From Pectinophora gossypiella (lineage: Eukaryota; Arthropoda; Insecta; Lepidoptera; Gelechiidae), in contig NC_065414.1 of the NCBI RefSeq assembly GCF_024362695.1, positions 1,567,501 to 1,631,500 of the forward strand: DNA of 64,000 nucleotides, in the 5' to 3' direction. Positions 1-12,262 of the stretch are shown here, in pieces. Numbering within the stretch: the first letter of the stretch is position 1; each line of letters begins with the position of its first letter. The translations under genes and the position numbers were made by a program. The notes under the pieces were generated by a model. That model searched no databases and was not told the DNA's origin. It saw nothing but the letters and a program-made list of their open reading frames with translations.

Positions 1-40
1 AAAAAATCTTACTATTGTAACAGTGATATCACTGTCAACC

Positions 41-372
41 ACGGCCTCTGTGGTCCAGTGGTTGAGCGTCGGGCTCGCGATCCGGAGGTCCCGGGTTCGA
101 ATACCGGTGGGGACTTATCACACAAATCACTTTGTGATCCCTAGTTTGGTTAGGACATTACAGGTTTGATCATCTGATTGTCCGAAAGTAAGACGATCTC
201 TGCTTCGGAAGGCACTTTAAGCCGTTGGTCCCGGTTACTATTTACTGATGTAAGTACGTAGTTGTTACATGAGTCGTGCCAGGGGCCTTTGGCGGCTCAA
301 TAGTAACCCTGACACCAGGGTTGATGAGGTTGGTAATCCACCTCACAACCCACACGATAGAAGAAGAAGATC
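41..372 (+). mobile_element. SINE family A (tRNA-derived), full-length copy
   Basis: Starts like a tRNA: box A-like tggtccagtggttgagcg and box B-like gggttcgaataccgg. The core follows (gattgtccgaaagtaaga, tgcttcggaaggcac), then the tail cctgacaccagggttgatga to cccacacgatagaagaag. Seven or more relatives occur in this window. Transcribed by RNA polymerase III in principle. Confidence 0.85.
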
Positions 373-1152
373 ACTGTCATCTATTTTATTTTGAGACTGT
401 TGTGACTCTATTTTAACCCTGACATAAAAGTTGGTGAGGTCAGTCATTGAACCTACACGAAAAATCAAATCAAATCATTTATTCACATAGGATTCATGGT
501 TTTGTATAACAGTTGATGGGTTTAAAGAAGAATAAAATGGTCATATATTTTACCTCTACATAGAATGTAATCAAAGTATACGTACTTACATAAAAGTAGA
601 ATCACAGGTAGAATTATTCATAATGTAGCTCGATTATAAGTATCTAAGTACATATTCTAATTCTAAATATTCTACATTCATCATTCATTCATTCTTTATA
701 TTCTTTAGTAGTCTATATTCTAATTTCAAATCAAAAAATTCGAAACACATCCGAGTACTTATGGGTTCGAAATTACAATAATTGAATTACGTAATTATAT
801 CCTTTTTCGTTTAACGTAATTTCCAAATATAACTGGTAAGTACATAATTATATTTATAACTGTACTTACCTAAATTTTTACACAATAAAATTCTTTATCT
901 TTTTTAAAATTTAAAATTAGAATTATGTTCTTGGTTTCCGGGATTTGTGCCTGAATACTGGCAATAGGCTCGTCCCCTTTTACATGGGACTTCACCATGG
1001 CTGGCGAAGAGTTGGTGTAATATAGGGTTACTGTACACGTCTGCCTACCCTTACGGGGATACAGGAATGGTCCTACGTTAGATTGGAATAGTCGCCTTAT
1101 AGCGGAAACCAAGTTAGCGCCTTTTTGTAAAATCACATTCAGAGTGTGATCT
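373..1152. other. AT-rich spacer with non-LTR retrotransposon tail
   Basis: The short tail aaatcaaatcaaatcattta near 463-485 is typical of the 3' end of a lepidopteran non-LTR element in minus orientation. From about 500 to 900 the sequence is very AT-rich without coding signal. ORFs here are not convincing. Confidence 0.5.
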
Positions 1153-1312
1153 GGGGGGTTAAAAAGGGCACATCGAAGCAATTCATCTAAGAAAGCAATA
1201 TTGCAATTTGACATTTGCGCATATAAAAGTAAGTGCGCAGTGAAAACAAATGTCAAATAGCAATATTGCTTTCTTAGATGAATTGCTTCGATGTGCCCTT
1301 TTTAACCACCCC
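1153..1312. mobile_element. hairpin MITE (GGGGTTAAAA type)
   Basis: Near-perfect palindrome: ggggggttaaaaagggcaca at one end, its complement ending in tttttaaccacccc at the other. Arms contain gcaattcatctaagaaagc and the central ttgacatttgcgcatataaa. Related copies lie near 9346, 10258, 35557, 37906 and 44251. Confidence 0.85.
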
Positions 1313-1394
1313 TTTTTGTGAGTGAGTGCACGTGTGTGTGTCGCGAGTGTCTGATATTCTGCAAGATGATGATGTGTGAAAATTAAATATGTCT

Positions 1395-1650
1395 AATAAG
1401 TCTTATATCAATTTAAGAGCCACGCTGTAGCATTTTCCATTCCAGTCTATCAAAGGCCAATTCCTTGACTTCCCTATACGACACGACGTTAACCTTTTCT
1501 TTAATCTGTTCAATGTAAGCTCTTCTTGGTCTTCCCCTTCCTCTCTTTCCTTCTAGCTTCCCTTCTATGATGTTTTTAATAAATTCGTCGTATCTTATTA
1601 GGTGTCCAATCATCTTGCCTCTTCTGACCTCAATAATTCTCAGTATTTGT
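1395..1650 (-). mobile_element. non-LTR retrotransposon, RT C-terminal fragment
   Basis: Minus-strand frame 1613-1413 reads MIGHLIRYDEFIKNIIEGK and GKRGRGRPRRAYIEQIKEK, ending near taatttaagagccacgc. This C-terminal end of a reverse transcriptase recurs at 22600-22920, 28138-28400 and 41944-42200. It is 5' truncated and not functional alone. Confidence 0.85.
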
Positions 1651-2384
1651 CTAATATTAGTATTTGTTATAAAAGTTTATATTGAAAGTTTCACGGCGCA
1701 TTGGCGCTTCTACACTGTAAAGTCGTGAAATATAAATAAATAAAATGTGGCTTTTATTAACAAAACCTACCTACCTATGATATAGGTACTATACAGTACA
1801 TTCCACATGCAATTTTTATCAATACAAAACAGATAAAACGCAAATGTAAACACGCAGTGGGCCGAATAAAAACAAAGATTTCATATACTATAACAATAAT
1901 TGGATTCCTTATCAACGCTGGAATGAACCAACTTCGACATAAACTAATATCGAACTTGCATTAAAAGAACCAAAGAATGAGCTGACGTTGCTTCAGATTG
2001 TCCATAGCATTTTTGGTGATTTTTTTTTCTATTTGTTTACATTTGAGTCGATGGTATTTTGGACACTGCATTTTGCAACGTAATGACTTTATTTCTCAAA
2101 AGAATACATTTGATTCGCTTACTAAGCAACAAATGTATCCATTTGGATACATTATTATTTAAGTATACTTCATCCTGAGCAGACATGAAGGGATATTGTC
2201 TAAACAACCTTGGATGTAACGGAACGGAGGTACCTACCTAAAGAAAGTCATCATTCGTTCGGCACTCAGAGATCCTCCTTTTCTATAATAGGTGTTTTTA
2301 GTGGAACTTTTAGTTCACTTATCTAAAAATTACCCTATTGCTAGTATAGCAAAAACTAAACGAAATTGACCAAGTAAAAACTAA
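1651..2384. other. no feature recognised
   Basis: Unique-looking AT-rich sequence with no coding, repeat or RNA signal I can support. Confidence 0.4.
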
Positions 2385-2522
2385 CGGTGGTATTAATAAA
2401 CTAACCTCAGCTTCGAGACTGCCCTCAAGATCATATCAAAGTGACAGTTCTTATATAAAAACAGGGACTTGAGCACGATCTTGAGGGCAGTCTCAGCTGA
2501 GATTAGTTTATTAATACCACCC
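2385..2522. mobile_element. short palindromic MITE
   Basis: A 138-bp hairpin: ggtggtattaataaactaac at the left and its complement gtttattaataccaccc at the right, with actgccctcaagatc repeated inverted inside. About 55 bases per arm pair. Confidence 0.8.
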
Positions 2523-2759
2523 TTAACCCCATATTCTACAATGTTAACTCCAACTTTCCTCGACTCGTCCCCAGTTGAGGCGACCTGAAGGTCTTCCTCG
2601 AATTCAGCTCTAAATTGGTGTTCTTACACTGCACCTCCACCTTAACTCGAGTTTAGGCCAGTAAGGCATGACGTCATTAATTTCGAATTATTACGTTGGC
2701 AGTACCATAATGCTCGACTCCACTGAAGAAAGGTCCTCAAGTTGAAGACGCAAATGTTA

Positions 2760-2990
2760 ACTTTTTTTGACGTGATTATTGTAGATTTGCCGCAGATGGC
2801 ATTGACTACTTGGCCGGACAAATAGGGGGGGTTTAGGCTCTCACCCGGTACAACATTTAAGACAACAGGTCTGAGGGTGCCCAGTTATGTGCGAACCTCG
2901 GCTCAAGGCATCGTCTGAGAGGAAAAAAATATTTGAAAAAATTAATCGACTAGAGTCGATAGCGATAAGCGCTTATTGAGGTAAATCGTC
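2760..2990 (+). repeat. unclassified interspersed repeat
   Basis: Contains tgtagatttgccgcagatgg, ttgactacttggccggacaa, cgaacctcggctcaaggc and cgtctgagagg. The same blocks in the same order recur at 43360-43510; parts occur at 14836-14900, 15155-15190, 21215-21330, 23395-23430, 26865-26920 and 44583-44635. No ORF; family unknown. Confidence 0.7.
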
Positions 2991-3199
2991 GACCACACCA
3001 GCGGGGTCCTGAAGTGTTTGGTGTCGCGAGCTGATTGGCTACCTCTATGGCCAGAGTAATCGGGTCGTCGGGATCGTATATTCGTGTCAAGTTAAAATAC
3101 TTACCAAATGCTCAGCTGAGGCTAAATTGAGTGGAGGAAGACTCGAGTAAACATCTTAAAATACGGGTGTTAGTTGAGCGAACTGAGGTAACACCGACC

Positions 3200-4522
3200 G
3201 AATACGCGGTCAGTTGTTTTTGGCAACAAGTTTCACTTTCATTAGGTTTTTTATCGTAAGACACGCTTTGTTTACACCTCTATCAACGTTAGCGAAAAAA
3301 ATTACCTCCTTGGACACCGCTCTATTCTTTGTCACTGGCAAGTAGTTAACCTACTTTTAGTTTTTTATTTTAAGAATAAATTAGTGACCAAGGTTCTTTA
3401 TGGTAAATATCTAATTCCGTGTTTTTTTAAATATTGATTAAATTATTACTAACTTATGATCAATATCAGTTTTATTTGAACTCAGTTTGAATTCATCGAA
3501 ATCGTAGGAAACAAAAATAAGTTATGATTTAAATACAATATAAAAATGATTGTTATTCATTTAAAATGTAAAGTAAGCACGTAACATAAATAATTAAGGG
3601 AACATATTAAACACAATATCTATCAATATTAAAAACAATGAATATAATAACAAATATTATTATTATCAAGTATTATTGATTGATTGATTGATTGAATATA
3701 GTTCAGTAAGTAGAGTCATAATAAACAAAAATAATTCTTACTACTTAAATAAATATACGAAGGCAAGTAATTTTGGTAATTATTACTGAGTAGGAATGAT
3801 TAATTACAGGGCAAAGACACAAACAATCGAAAAAAGTCATTAGAGTTAATTATGATACGATAGAGGTAAGTATCTACCTGTTTAGGGAACTCTACTTCTC
3901 TTAGACAAAACGTGTCTACAAAAATAATTATACTCGAATACAATTTTTCTCATTAATCAATTTTCTCATAAAATAAATCTAAAGGTGAACGCGCTAAAAA
4001 CAATTTACAAACATAATCACGTGCTTACCTCGAGTGTCCCTTAGATCCGGCTAGAGTCCAATAAAAAGGTGTCTACACGATTGCACTATAAAACACCCAG
4101 TTAACAGCACAAAAAAGTTCACTTTTTACTTTTTTAAATAACAATTTTCGCGCCACAGGTTGACGTTTGAAGTTCGGATATTTTGACAGTTCGTAAGGAG
4201 CGTTGAGAGCGTGCGTCGCGAAAGGCTGCCTAGAGCCGACTGGCCTGACCAGTGGTCGACAAACGAGCCTCAATTGAGATAATTATTGCATTGAACACGG
4301 CCCGCGTTAGAAAACGAATAAATAGCTGCATAGACATGAAGCCAACAGTTGTTTAGTGCTTAAACATATCAGCATTAGCAGCTGCGGATTTCTGCTGGAG
4401 TGGTAGAGCTCTACAATAACAGTATTACAGGTAATTCCACCTCAGTTACTGTTGTGAAACAAGATTTTTAATGGTAAATACCTACCTATAGTATAATATA
4501 TAAAGTAGGTCGATATAATGAT
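3200..4522. other. AT-rich spacer with (TTGA)n and a promoter-like block
   Basis: (TTGA)n microsatellite at about 3676-3697. At 4300-4431 there is an isolated GC-normal block with aataaatagctgcatag (TATA-like), an Inr-like acagttgtttagtg, and ttacag followed by gtaattcc, which looks like a donor. No coding exon could be tied to it. Confidence 0.35.
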
Positions 4523-7500
4523 ATATCGAGGGTTGAAAGGCAAATGGGTTTAAGCGACATTTTGGGCGAAATTGACTTATATATATATTCGGAATCAGCG
4601 AATTTTTCCGCGTCGACTGATCTTGGTTTCAGATCAATCGAAGCTACTTTTTGGCGCTTCAACCAATTAGAACTTTGGGTACATTTTTAAAAACCCGTGC
4701 TTTAACCGACAAAAAAATGCACAAAATTCTGGGCGGGTGGCATATCAGTCGTATTCCGGGATATGAGTCGGTCACATAAGCTGTTATGTCTTTTCATTTT
4801 CATGATTCGAAGTCTGTTAAAGCGTTTTCCCTGACAGTATTTTGTTATAGATAAGTCGGTTAAATCATTTGTCCTTAGACGAAACGAAAATAGATTTGGC
4901 GCTTAAATCTTTTTGCTTTAATCTAGATTTTATAAATATTGTCGCTTCAACCGTTTTGCCTTCGACAGTTTATAAGTAAAATTGGAACTTGAACTGTTTT
5001 GCCTTTACCGAAAATATTCATAGAATTTGACTTCAGCTATTTATGCTACATTTTTTTTATGATTTTTGTCGTATAAGACAACTATAATTTTCTTTTGAAA
5101 GGACTTAAAACGTTTTTCCAAAACCAAAAAGAAATAATGTTTACATTTCAGTCATCGCAAGTTTGTATGAAACCTTGTGCCCGCATCACTTCAACATATC
5201 AAAATAAGTATGGGCAGGTCCTGGTTGGGCGGTTCACACAGCTAAAAATTACGATTGGGAAGACCGGGAGTGTGCGTGTCATCATGTCACCCAAGCCGTA
5301 TCCGTTGATGGTGACTTCTATTTGTGTCTATCCCGAGTCATTGTTGTGGTAGGCTTTGATGTGGCTAGCGGAACCGAACTTTGAATTGAAGATCAGTCAC
5401 ATGGCATACAATCAAGCTGGCCAGCAGAGTTTACCGTGTAATTGTAGGAAGGTTTCCGTTGAGTTTTCCGTATTTGGCGTCTTGGACTAAGATTTTCGAG
5501 GACCATATCACGCGCCATTCCAGGTTCAGACACGCTCATCCCAACTCTCAGTTGGCATGTCGAAAGCCACATGGTTGCGCATGATTACGTCTTTGTACCG
5601 CAGGTCTTGTCCACCTTGTTTACATTTCCTTCTAGACACCTCGAAATAGAAAACCTTTCTGTCATCCATTCGCATGACATGACCGCACCATCTTAGGTGA
5701 TGTTTTATGATGTGAGCTTGTATTCCGAATATGCCAGAACGACTTAATACTTCTGTTATTGGAAAACCATCTTGCCGCTTTATGCGAAGGATGGACCTTA
5801 GACATTTAAAGTGTTACGTATCAAGTACGCCGCTGAGACTTTGTACACTAATATTTTAAGTTTTCCAAAGGCTGCCACCGTATCTATTATCCGGGCTGGC
5901 AACTCCGATGACTTTGGAGTTATTTCATATTTTAATTTTGAAGCTATAAATAACAATTCCACAGAGCATCCCACTTATGCGTGATACAGAAGCGATATAT
6001 AAGGAAAATAGACTAGGAACCATGGCTCCATGTGTTATGATACAGCCTTGTTTCGCGCCGTAGGTAACGACGAATAGGTCTGAAAAGTTACTTCTAAATC
6101 AAACTGTCGTCATCATGTCGTCATGATATTGTCGTATCAGGATAAGTTATAACTTTGCAACACAATCTGTTTCCTTTAGAGCAATCCACAAGCCGCGTGA
6201 CGCCTCACGCAGCACATAACAAAGGCCGATGTTGTTCAAGCCTTTTTGCCTGAATCTGTTTAATAACAAAACTGTACCCCCATATCTCTGTCCGGACAAA
6301 ATCATCAATGGGTTTCCGGGAGTACCATTTCTGCATCACGGGATAGAATAACGTCCAGGCTAAAATTTAATATCGATCGCCATCGACTCGCAAAGAAGAA
6401 GAAGGCTAAAATCATTCCAGCAGCTGACTCCCATATCTTCAGGATGAGTTTGTAAAACAAGTTATTAATGTGTAGGCATATTATACAGTTCAGATGGTAT
6501 TTTTGATGTGTTGGTATTCGTCATCCTTCTTAGCGCGGTAAGAAGTTCTTCAAAGGTCGGGGGTGCCGCTAGATCTTAAGCGAAACCCCCGAGCTTGTTG
6601 TAACAAACTAGACCGATTTGTTGTAACAAACAAGTCAGTGGTATTACTATTGGGATTTAAAACATCGTTAAAATGTGCCCAAAGCGCTGCTTATAAGTCT
6701 TTTTGATCAGTGAGGCATTGGGTCTTTTCCTTGTTGTAGATTGAAACTCTCTTCAAAGTTTGAGGCCGAAAACAGTCTTGAAGCTGTCGAAATATAGAGC
6801 TGAATTTCACAAGCTTATTCCACCCGGCATTTGTTTTTGAGACATATGGTGACAGAAAAGCCCGCCTGTAATTCCCCATGAGCTGATTTTCACGTTGGAA
6901 CCATCGCACCAATCTTAGTTTTGCGGTCTGGTTTACCAACCAATAACTTTGGTAGAGCAGAGCACAGCTATGGAAATGCTCGGCAAAAGAACACCATCTA
7001 TTTATTATTATTATCATCTATATTATCTCATCGACAGATGTGTCTGCTGCGATGTCCGACGTATCTCGGCTCTAAAAGCATGATCGAGATCTGTTATTGT
7101 TTGTCGCGGATTAACTTTACACAAACCAACTTCGACGGTATCTTATGGCCAGCTGGACGTGGAGGTCTTAGGCGCAAATGTAACAGAAATTTTGATCAAA
7201 CAAGTCGCTGATCAGTCCACCCCTGGCTGCCTCTTAGTATGAGAGCAATCAGTACTTCACTGAAGTCTCTCCTAGTACCGCGTACCATCTAGTAGGAGCC
7301 AGTGCTTGGAACTTGCATCCAGCCACGTGGTCTTAAATTTTTCAGTAAATCGGAATCAGTTTGTGATAGTGAGATTAAACTTAACACAGAGTATAAGCAT
7401 ATTAAGACTTTTTCAAAAGCTATTTGTTTCTTTTATTGCCCGCATTCAGTTGGTGACAGTCATCTGTCATCCGCCATCATACGCTGTTTACCATTTGCTT

Positions 7501-8182
7501 GAAAAGTCGAATTAAGCATGTGTAACAATCTGTATGGTTATAGTCTAGATCCTGTTTCTTAATGAATTCGATTTACTCATTATATCCGCCGTGATTTTTC
7601 CTAATATTGTAAGGTACAAAGATCTATAAATGCCTTGCCCGAATAAAATCTCTCCCAGGAAAAACGGCTTAAGGACCGACTTTATTTCTGATTTTACTAA
7701 TATTTGGATTTCATACAATTGAAATTAGTAGCGGATGGTCACTTAAGATATTTTCCTTCCCTGTCATATAACCTTTTATGGAGTTTAAGCTGCTTTGCCT
7801 CTAGTCTTCTTTTTTTTAAGAAGTCGTTTAACTCATTTAGCTTTAGTCAAACTAATAAGTGAAAGGTTTCTTAAAGCATTTTGCTTTTAGCCAATATTTG
7901 GCTCTAGTGGATATCAACCGTTTTTCCTTCAACTGTAATTTAGTTCAATTGAGGCATTTTGTATTAAGCGACTTCTAAAATCTATAACTGATGTGTTTTT
8001 CGAACCAAATAAATACAGAATTGTGCAACATTTAATTTAAAATCATACTTAGCATTTTGAACACTTTTGATTCAGTAGTTTTTTTTATATGATTTTTTTT
8101 CGAAAAAATAAAACTTTAAATGGCTCTCCTGTAAAGTTCACAAAATGTCGCTTAAACCCATTTGCCTTTCAACCCTCGATAT
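4523..8182. mobile_element. 3.7 kb element with long terminal inverted repeats
   Basis: Left end atatcgagggttgaaaggca then aatgggtttaagcgacattt; the right end is its exact complement for about 40 bases. Just inside both ends, a degenerate motif like cttaaaccgttttgccttcg recurs many times (subterminal repeats). No intact transposase was found. The interior carries a non-LTR fragment. TSD is unclear. Probably a non-autonomous DNA transposon. Confidence 0.75.
5490..5900 (-). mobile_element. non-LTR RT fragment inside the TIR element
   Basis: A minus-strand frame across about 5830-5530 reads CLRSILRIKRQDGFPITEVL, then HLRWCGHVMRMDDRKVFYFE and KQGGQDLRYKDVI. RWCGHVMRM and GGQ..RYKD are hallmarks of the reverse-transcriptase C-terminus in a common arthropod non-LTR group. 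Broken and truncated. Confidence 0.8.
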
Positions 8183-8737
8183 GTTTCCAGAATACTTACT
8201 TCTACGTGCTTCTACTTAGCCGTGTTGAGTAGGTACCTTTCTGTCACAGAACAGATCGACGATTTGTCTTCTATAAAATTATTAAGTAAGCACCTATTCC
8301 TTCATTTTTTAACTTTGTCTATGTTAAAAAAAACATCAATCTAAGTACGTACTAGGTAGTTAAGTATTTATCTTGAAAACCGATCATTTCTAACTTTTTT
8401 AATTAGGTACCTACCTAGGTAAGTATATTTGTACCTACATCTTTAAAATTACGACAATGGCAGGTTTTGTTGAAGATAAAGCATCAAAATGTGATTTTGA
8501 AAAAATGCGCTTAATGCGCTATCGGCGACGCGACGACACCAAGAAAATATTCTTTACTTACTATTCTATTTATTCTATTGTTTGGGGCGGAAAACGGGAG
8601 TTTAAATATGAAACTGCGCCGCATCGCCGATCAAAATCCAAAACACAACATGTGTGAACCATACTTTAAAATACTTACGACTTAAGTACTTTTTATTTGA
8701 AAAATTAATAATTATTTTAGATTACTTTCTGGTCAGA
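8183..8737. other. no feature recognised
   Basis: AT-rich sequence without supported genes. A 66-codon ORF at 8457 has no recognisable domain. Confidence 0.4.
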
Positions 8738-8850
8738 CAGGCAGTCGCTTCTGTAAAAAATCGGACCTGTCAAATCTTCAGGTTAGGTAAGCGGACCCCG
8801 TAAGCCTTACGGGGTAAGGTATGGGATAACGCTATTCAGATGATTACTTT
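8738..8850 (+). mobile_element. SINE family B, 3' fragment
   Basis: Contains caggcagtcgcttctgtaaa and cctgtcaaatcttcaggtta, the conserved 3' part of family B seen complete at 19139 and 23755. Confidence 0.75.
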
Positions 8851-9224
8851 GCTTTACTTATACATTTCCCCAGCCGAGAATCGACTTTGGGCCCCAATAC
8901 ATAGTAAGTACTTAACATCAGACATTTGATAACTCTGAGCACAATGTCGGTCATGTCATGAGTCATTAAATTCTCTATAAGAAAATAGCGAACACTTTTT
9001 ATACTCTTCAAAGTAAATTTATTTCGTCATAGGTCGATTAAATAGATTGCTATTTAAAGAATAGGAAAAAAATACACGCAATACCCCTAACCGCAAAATG
9101 TTACTGTACTATACTTGCCCAATCTCACAATTCTATTCACAAATAGCATTACGGGTAATGGACGTCCCTTTACCGGACTTTGTTACAATACAAATCTCTT
9201 ATTTAAAAAGTTTCTCCTTTGCGG

Positions 9225-9335
9225 GGTTAAGATCAGACATGCAGTCGCTTCTATGAAAAACTGGACCTGTCAAATCTTCGGATTAGGTAACCGGACCCTG
9301 TGAAAAACGCAATATCACTAGGGAGATGATGCTTG
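9225..9335 (+). mobile_element. SINE family B, 3' fragment
   Basis: Same 3' segment as at 8738: gcagtcgcttctatgaaaaa and cctgtcaaatcttcggatta, ending ctagggagatgatg. Confidence 0.75.
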
Positions 9336-9345
9336 TTATCTATTG

Positions 9346-9479
9346 ACACATCGAAGCAGTTCATCTAAAAAAACAATATTGCAATTTGACATTTGCGCAT
9401 ATAAAAATGAGTGAGTGCGCAATGCGGAGTGTCAAATAGCAATATTGCTTTTTTAGATGAATTGCCTTTTTAACCCCCC
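9346..9479. mobile_element. hairpin MITE (GGGGTTAAAA type), one end truncated
   Basis: Arms acatcgaagcagttcatct and agatgaattgcctttttaac; the right end keeps ttaacccccca while the left outer end is missing. Same family as 1153-1312. Confidence 0.75.
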
Positions 9480-9620
9480 ACGTCGGGCCCAGAAAGAAGC
9501 TGATTCACGACTATCTTTTAGCGGACAGAAGGTAAAAACTAAGTTTACAGATACATCCAGTAACAGCAGTTTTATTACGTAATCGATTTGTGCACATTAC
9601 GAATGTGCGCACTCCCATAG

Positions 9621-9758
9621 TAGTCATGAGCAATATCATGTAACTTCTTTAGAACCCTGTCGCACTATCATATTTGACATTTAATGAGACTTACGGTTTA
9701 ATTTGTCAAAAAAGTTAATGTGACATGGTTTTAAAAATGAATACATATTAGTATGCGT
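9621..9758 (-). mobile_element. TA-flanked MITE (TACAGTCATGAGCA type)
   Basis: Contains agtcatgagcaatatcatgt, gaccctgtcgcac-like gaaccctgtcgcactatc and gtcaaaaaagttaatgtgac. Seven copies occur in the window (also 12114, 12953, 21754, 25348, 50719, 54670). Confidence 0.75.
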
Positions 9759-10257
9759 ATTCCTACGTTACGTGTAATAATACGTCTAAACTGCGACTAA
9801 CTTTGTATTTTCGACATCATCAGAACAAAAACTCTGTGTTAAGGTTTCATGAGCGTGGATGAAGCAGTGTGTCAGGGTCATACCAATTAGAATGCATCCC
9901 CAATGGTAATGTTAATAGTTTTTTATATAATGTATGTTTAGTAAAATAACACAAATATATGTTAATTCCAAATCTTTATTCACAATTCATTTGGTTTACA
10001 AGTTTTATAAATAATCCTAAAATATACTAAAATAAATTACGAGGTGGTGTCAGATCAAACGTAAACATTAATAAATTACACATTAATTGAATTATTCAAT
10101 TAATTAATAAATTAATCACTGTTAGTGTACAATTAAATTGTAAAATTATATCATTAGGTAACTTCACGTGGTATATTAATTAAATATAAAACATATTTAT
10201 ACGAATCTACAAATGATTGTTAGGTAATTTTAACGTCAATTATAATATTATACAGTG

Positions 10258-10535
10258 AAACAATATTTGATATTTGCGCATATAAAAGTGAGTGAGTGCG
10301 CAATGCGCGTTAGGTCTCCCATAATATCAGCGCCGCGGCCCGTGCTAATCACGTGTCACGGCATTATGCTGAGGGAGATCTTTTTTTTGGGCGCCTCCAT
10401 TGTGTATTTAATGTCTGTAATTATTTGTCTTTTTGTCTTTGTTTTTTTTTCTATAATTTAAGTTTGTAAATGTGGCGTCCAATATAGAAATCAATATTTT
10501 CTTTCTTTCAATGCGGAGTGTCAAATAGCAATAAA
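10258..10535. mobile_element. MITE fragment interrupted by a truncated retroposon
   Basis: The MITE half gatatttgcgcatataaaag...gcgcaatgcg stops at 10307 and resumes at 10509 with caatgcggagtgtcaaatag. Between them is about 200 bp ending in a (CTTT)n tail. The repeat of caatgcg at both edges looks like a target-site duplication. Confidence 0.7.
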
Positions 10536-10715
10536 CATATTCTAATCTATTTATTTACTACACAAGAGTGGAAAGTTATGTTTTATATGCCAGTGCCCAA
10601 TTAAAATAACTCACTATCGAAGTACCTAATCACCGAATGATTTTAATATAGACTACTGAGCGCAGTGAGTAATTTAAAAGCACGAGACTTAAAACAAATT
10701 TCCTCTAGTGTCCTA

Positions 10716-10830
10716 ACCCGCAGTGGAGCAGCATGGTGGAGTATGCTTTATACCCCTTCCGGTTGATTGAGAGGAGGCCTGTGCCCAGTAGTGGGACGTA
10801 TATAAACTATTTATGTTATAACCTCTCGTG
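10716..10830 (+). mobile_element. SINE family C, 3' fragment
   Basis: Contains aacccgcagtggagcagcat, ccggttgattgagaggaggc and gtgcccagtagtgggacgta, the 3' half of family C (full copies at 14088 and 38028). Confidence 0.75.
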
Positions 10831-12113
10831 TGGAATATACCACTTTTCGCTACTACCACCTTGAAAAGTTTTATATATTGTTTGTAGCTAAATTCAGCAT
10901 TGCCCTGTTCTCTCACTCTTTTGGATTAGAAAACAGTCCTCATAACTGAACGCACTCATTTTTCGCCATATAAGGAAGAAGAATAATAACTGCGCATTAG
11001 GCTGTATGGCTATCTTCTCAAACGAAGAATCGGAGTATAAAATTAAAAAGCATTTCTCTTTCTATTGCATAAAACGCACTTTTCTACACTGTTTTTACGC
11101 GGGAAAAACAACCTTTTCGTGCTGGTGAGGTTAAAAAGAGTTTTAATTAGAACCCTGCTATTTTATTCCAGCCACTGGAGGCTTAGCCAAGTTGCAAACG
11201 TTCCGATGTGTAGAGTCAGTACCATGTAACTCTATGAACACATCGTCTTTCACTGTAGATTAGGAAAATATGTATAGACCATGTGGTTATATTGTCACAC
11301 TATATCTAGCTCCTTCGTCAATAAAATTTAAAAAAAACTATTGTAGCACAATATAAGATCTCAAAAATGTTGTAAAGTGGCTTTGTATTTTTTTTTAAAT
11401 TATTATTATACTATATACACGTCGTTTCCATGTCTCGAGACTAAGGAGTCCCGGACTGTTGGAAGGCGTGTGTGGGGCCAAAATCAACATGTAGAGGCGC
11501 CTTGTGATAATATAATCTAAATTACTAATACTAATAATAAGCATACTATACCATCGCAAACATTTTGTAGATTCCACAAATTACCCACTTCAAAAGATTG
11601 CATTGAATACAATTAAAATAAATAAATAAATCAAAAAAAGAACATACAAGATTTTACATGAATCCAAATAGCTTATCGACTAAGTATCGAACACACTGGT
11701 TAGATCACACACACAAAAATATTCTTCTAAAAACAGTCACTCGTTATAAAGATCTGTAAGAGATTCTACATAATTCATAAAATTTTATTATAAAATCGTC
11801 AAAATACGTAAACACATCCAAACCTTATTTTCAAAAGTGTACAATTATGTTATAAAAAATACGTATTTAGGTGGTAAAATTGTCGTTTAATAATTATTTT
11901 ATAAAGTACAGATGTCGTTATAACTAATCGCACCTTTACAATTCATTTCGTTGGTAGAACAGCGAATTAAATAGAATCGCAAATATTAAAGTTTTTTTTT
12001 TCTAATATAGAAAACGTTTATTTCAGACAGTTTCTATATCAATCACAGATCCCAAATCTATTAATATTACCAAAAATCTGGTGCTAATAATTCCCTACCT
12101 AACATCTGTACTG
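10831..12113. other. AT-rich spacer, no feature recognised
   Basis: Low-complexity AT-rich sequence with many stops on both strands. Confidence 0.4.
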
Positions 12114-12262
12114 TACGGTCACGAGCACTAATATGTATATACACTTTGAAACCATGTTATATTAACTTTTTTGACAAATTAAACCGTAAGTCTCATTAAA
12201 TGTCAAATATGATAGTGTGACAGGGTTCTAAAGTGGGTACATGATATTGCCCATGACTGTAC
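12114..12262 (+). mobile_element. TA-flanked MITE
   Basis: Runs from tacggtcacgagcactaata to ttgcccatgactgta, with TA at each edge; inverted ends about 14 bases. Internal tttgacaaattaaaccgtaa is shared by all copies. Confidence 0.85.

Noticed and set aside
8457..8657. 66-codon ORF as a small gene
   Set aside because: No domain, no start context or neighbours to support it, in AT-rich repeat-flanked sequence.
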